Shown here one piece after another: positions 62,527-64,000 of a stretch of 64,000 nucleotides of DNA. The translations under genes were made by a program, and so were the position numbers. The stretch comes from Anadara kagoshimensis (lineage: Eukaryota; Mollusca; Bivalvia; Arcoida; Arcidae), in contig JACFYK010000022.1 of NCBI GenBank assembly GCA_021292105.1, forward strand, positions 47,501 through 111,500. Direction: 5' to 3'. How positions within the stretch are numbered: the first letter of the stretch is position 1; each line of letters opens with the position of its first letter. The notes beneath the pieces are model-generated. The model worked only from the letters and a program-made list of their open reading frames with translations, did not search any database and was not told where the DNA came from.

Positions 62527-62902
62527 TATTTATTTTCATTACAAATGTATAAACCTAATATGCCAAGGACGTGTGTTTATGTTATTCAGATATCACTAGA
62601 AAATCTTTATAACCAAGATAACAATCGTTGAAAAAAACATATCAGGTTAGAAGTTAATTGCGATAATTGGATTATTGAAGTTGTCAGTCCTGATCCGTGA
62701 AATGGTCACGGTCACGGTTTAGAAGTTTAGAATAAACAAGATGAGTGAGGTGAACTAAATTTATTATTAATTTTCGTTTAATGGATATATCAATGACAAA
62801 ATTATTTCTAAAGTGTGAATTCCAAATAGTATGGCGTTGGTTTGGAGAAAATCGACCAAGTTGATTTTGCAGAGAGACATGATACCGCAATGAACTTCTG
62901 TG

Positions 62903-62906
<4 letters not shown>

Positions 62907-62951
<45 letters not shown>
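62907..62951. repeat. (GA)n microsatellite
   Basis: About 22 GA repeats; a (ATGT)n run of five units follows at 63,207-63,227. Confidence 0.97.
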
Positions 62952-62954
<3 letters not shown>

Positions 62955-64000
62955 TACACAGATTATAATAGAAAATGTTTTAATCTTACAATCACTGTTT
63001 GGGCATTAAAAAGTTCAAATTAGTTCTGAAGCTCATTATTCACTTTTTACATTTTTTATTATCGACATGAAATATCTTTACACTTCATTTATCTATTCTT
63101 TTAAAGTCTCTCGTAATTCTTTTAGAATGGCTACATATAATATATTTTAACGTTTTATATTTGTAAATGATTGTGTTTTATATGTAGGTGAGACTATAAT
63201 AAATATATATGTATGTATGTATGTATGCAATACGGTTTTGTTATTTAGAGATTTCTTATCGATACATAATCCATCTAAAATACACGTTATTGATTAAAGA
63301 CACTTTAATTATCTTGTTTTTTTATTATAATTATTATTATTATTATTAATTATATTCTATTCTTTCTTATTTTGAGAGGAGTTTCCAGTCTACTTGTTCA
63401 CTTGAATGAAGTTGCTAAGATAACGTTTTTATCAAACCGTGTACGGGTACATTAAACTGTTGAGAGAAATTCTAGAATAATCCCAGATGTCCATCGATTA
63501 TGTGTTGTTTTTGCTATGTACATGTTTCAAAACGAGTACGATTTCGAGTACTTATCATCACACACCCCTGTCGTATGGATACATGAAGTTATGTTGAAAT
63601 ATTTATAGATAACGATTCCGTTTCAATCTTTTATAATTGTGAAGCAATTGCGATAAGTTTGACTTGCTGAGACTGACACTACTGGCCATAGCTCAGGATC
63701 TTCGGATTCAGCCCCGTAGCAGCCCATTTGAAAGGGGGAGGCAAATCAAAGGGTGAATTGAATGTGCGCCGCATGCGCACACTCGCTAGGGGGGGTCTGG
63801 GGGCATGCTCCCCCTGGAGAATTTTATAAATTGATGCCAAAATATGCAATTTCCTGAATCCTGTTACCTGTTACCTGTCTGTAGAAACCACTATACTATA
63901 GGCTTTTCGCCTCTCTGGTCCATTTTAATGAAGTTCTTTAGACTAGTTTCTGTTCTATGAAATCATGATTTAATCCTGAGAATTAAAAAATGTCATTCAG
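62952..64000. other. Right end of window, no gene; repeat fragment at 63,680-63,850
   Basis: No exon is supported. The stretch GGGGGGGTCTGGGGGCATGC then TCCCCCTGG (63,787-63,818), next to GCGCCGCATGCGC, is of a type I recall in dispersed invertebrate DNA elements and forms a short GGGGG/CCCCC hairpin. Family not assigned. Confidence 0.35.

Overview
The window is eukaryotic nuclear DNA, most likely from a mollusc and probably a bivalve. The clues are TTAGGG-type telomeric repeats, short exons with GT/AG introns, a KMT5A-like SET gene, tyrosine-recombinase-like genes, tRNA-derived SINEs and many minisatellites. The species cannot be named from sequence alone.

Positions 1 to about 32,545 are subtelomeric. 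I see no credible gene there. A 7.45-kb unit is present twice in tandem (1-7454 and from 7455), and each copy carries a (CCCTAA)n tract. Next comes a very large inverted repeat (left arm 14,838-23,198, right arm 23,423-30,660) with a third (CCCTAA)n tract at its centre. A partial third copy of the inner arm follows (30,661-32,505), ending in a degenerate telomeric tract. All tracts read CCCTAA on the + strand, as expected if the chromosome end lies to the left.

The subtelomere is built on a repeated DNA motif: GTTACAAAAATGA, then exactly 8 variable bases, then CGGTTAG or GGGTTAG. Copies are commonly arranged head-to-head as dyads of 64-72 bp, repeated about every 193 bp. Next to the telomeric tracts the GTTAC half alone forms arrays with a 21-bp period. 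A 189-bp satellite lies in both arms. This looks like an organised protein-binding platform tied to telomeric DNA, and it is the best candidate here for an undescribed system.

Positions 32,546-64,000 are gene-bearing. They contain (a) a decayed zinc-finger gene (32.9-34.4 kb), and exons of a tyrosine-recombinase-like gene (39.4-40.1 kb) that may be the rest of the same gene; (b) a 3.47-kb piggyBac-type element with TTAA ends between them, and one end of a second such element; (c) a minus-strand gene of unknown function (41.7-42.3 kb); (d) a plus-strand KMT5A-like SET-domain gene with ten coding exons found between 47.7 and 61.4 kb, two of them a tandem duplicate, and probably continuing past the window. 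A Crypton DNA transposon lies antisense in one SET-gene intron, inserted into a 47-bp minisatellite. SINEs, microsatellites and small fold-back repeats fill much of the remainder.
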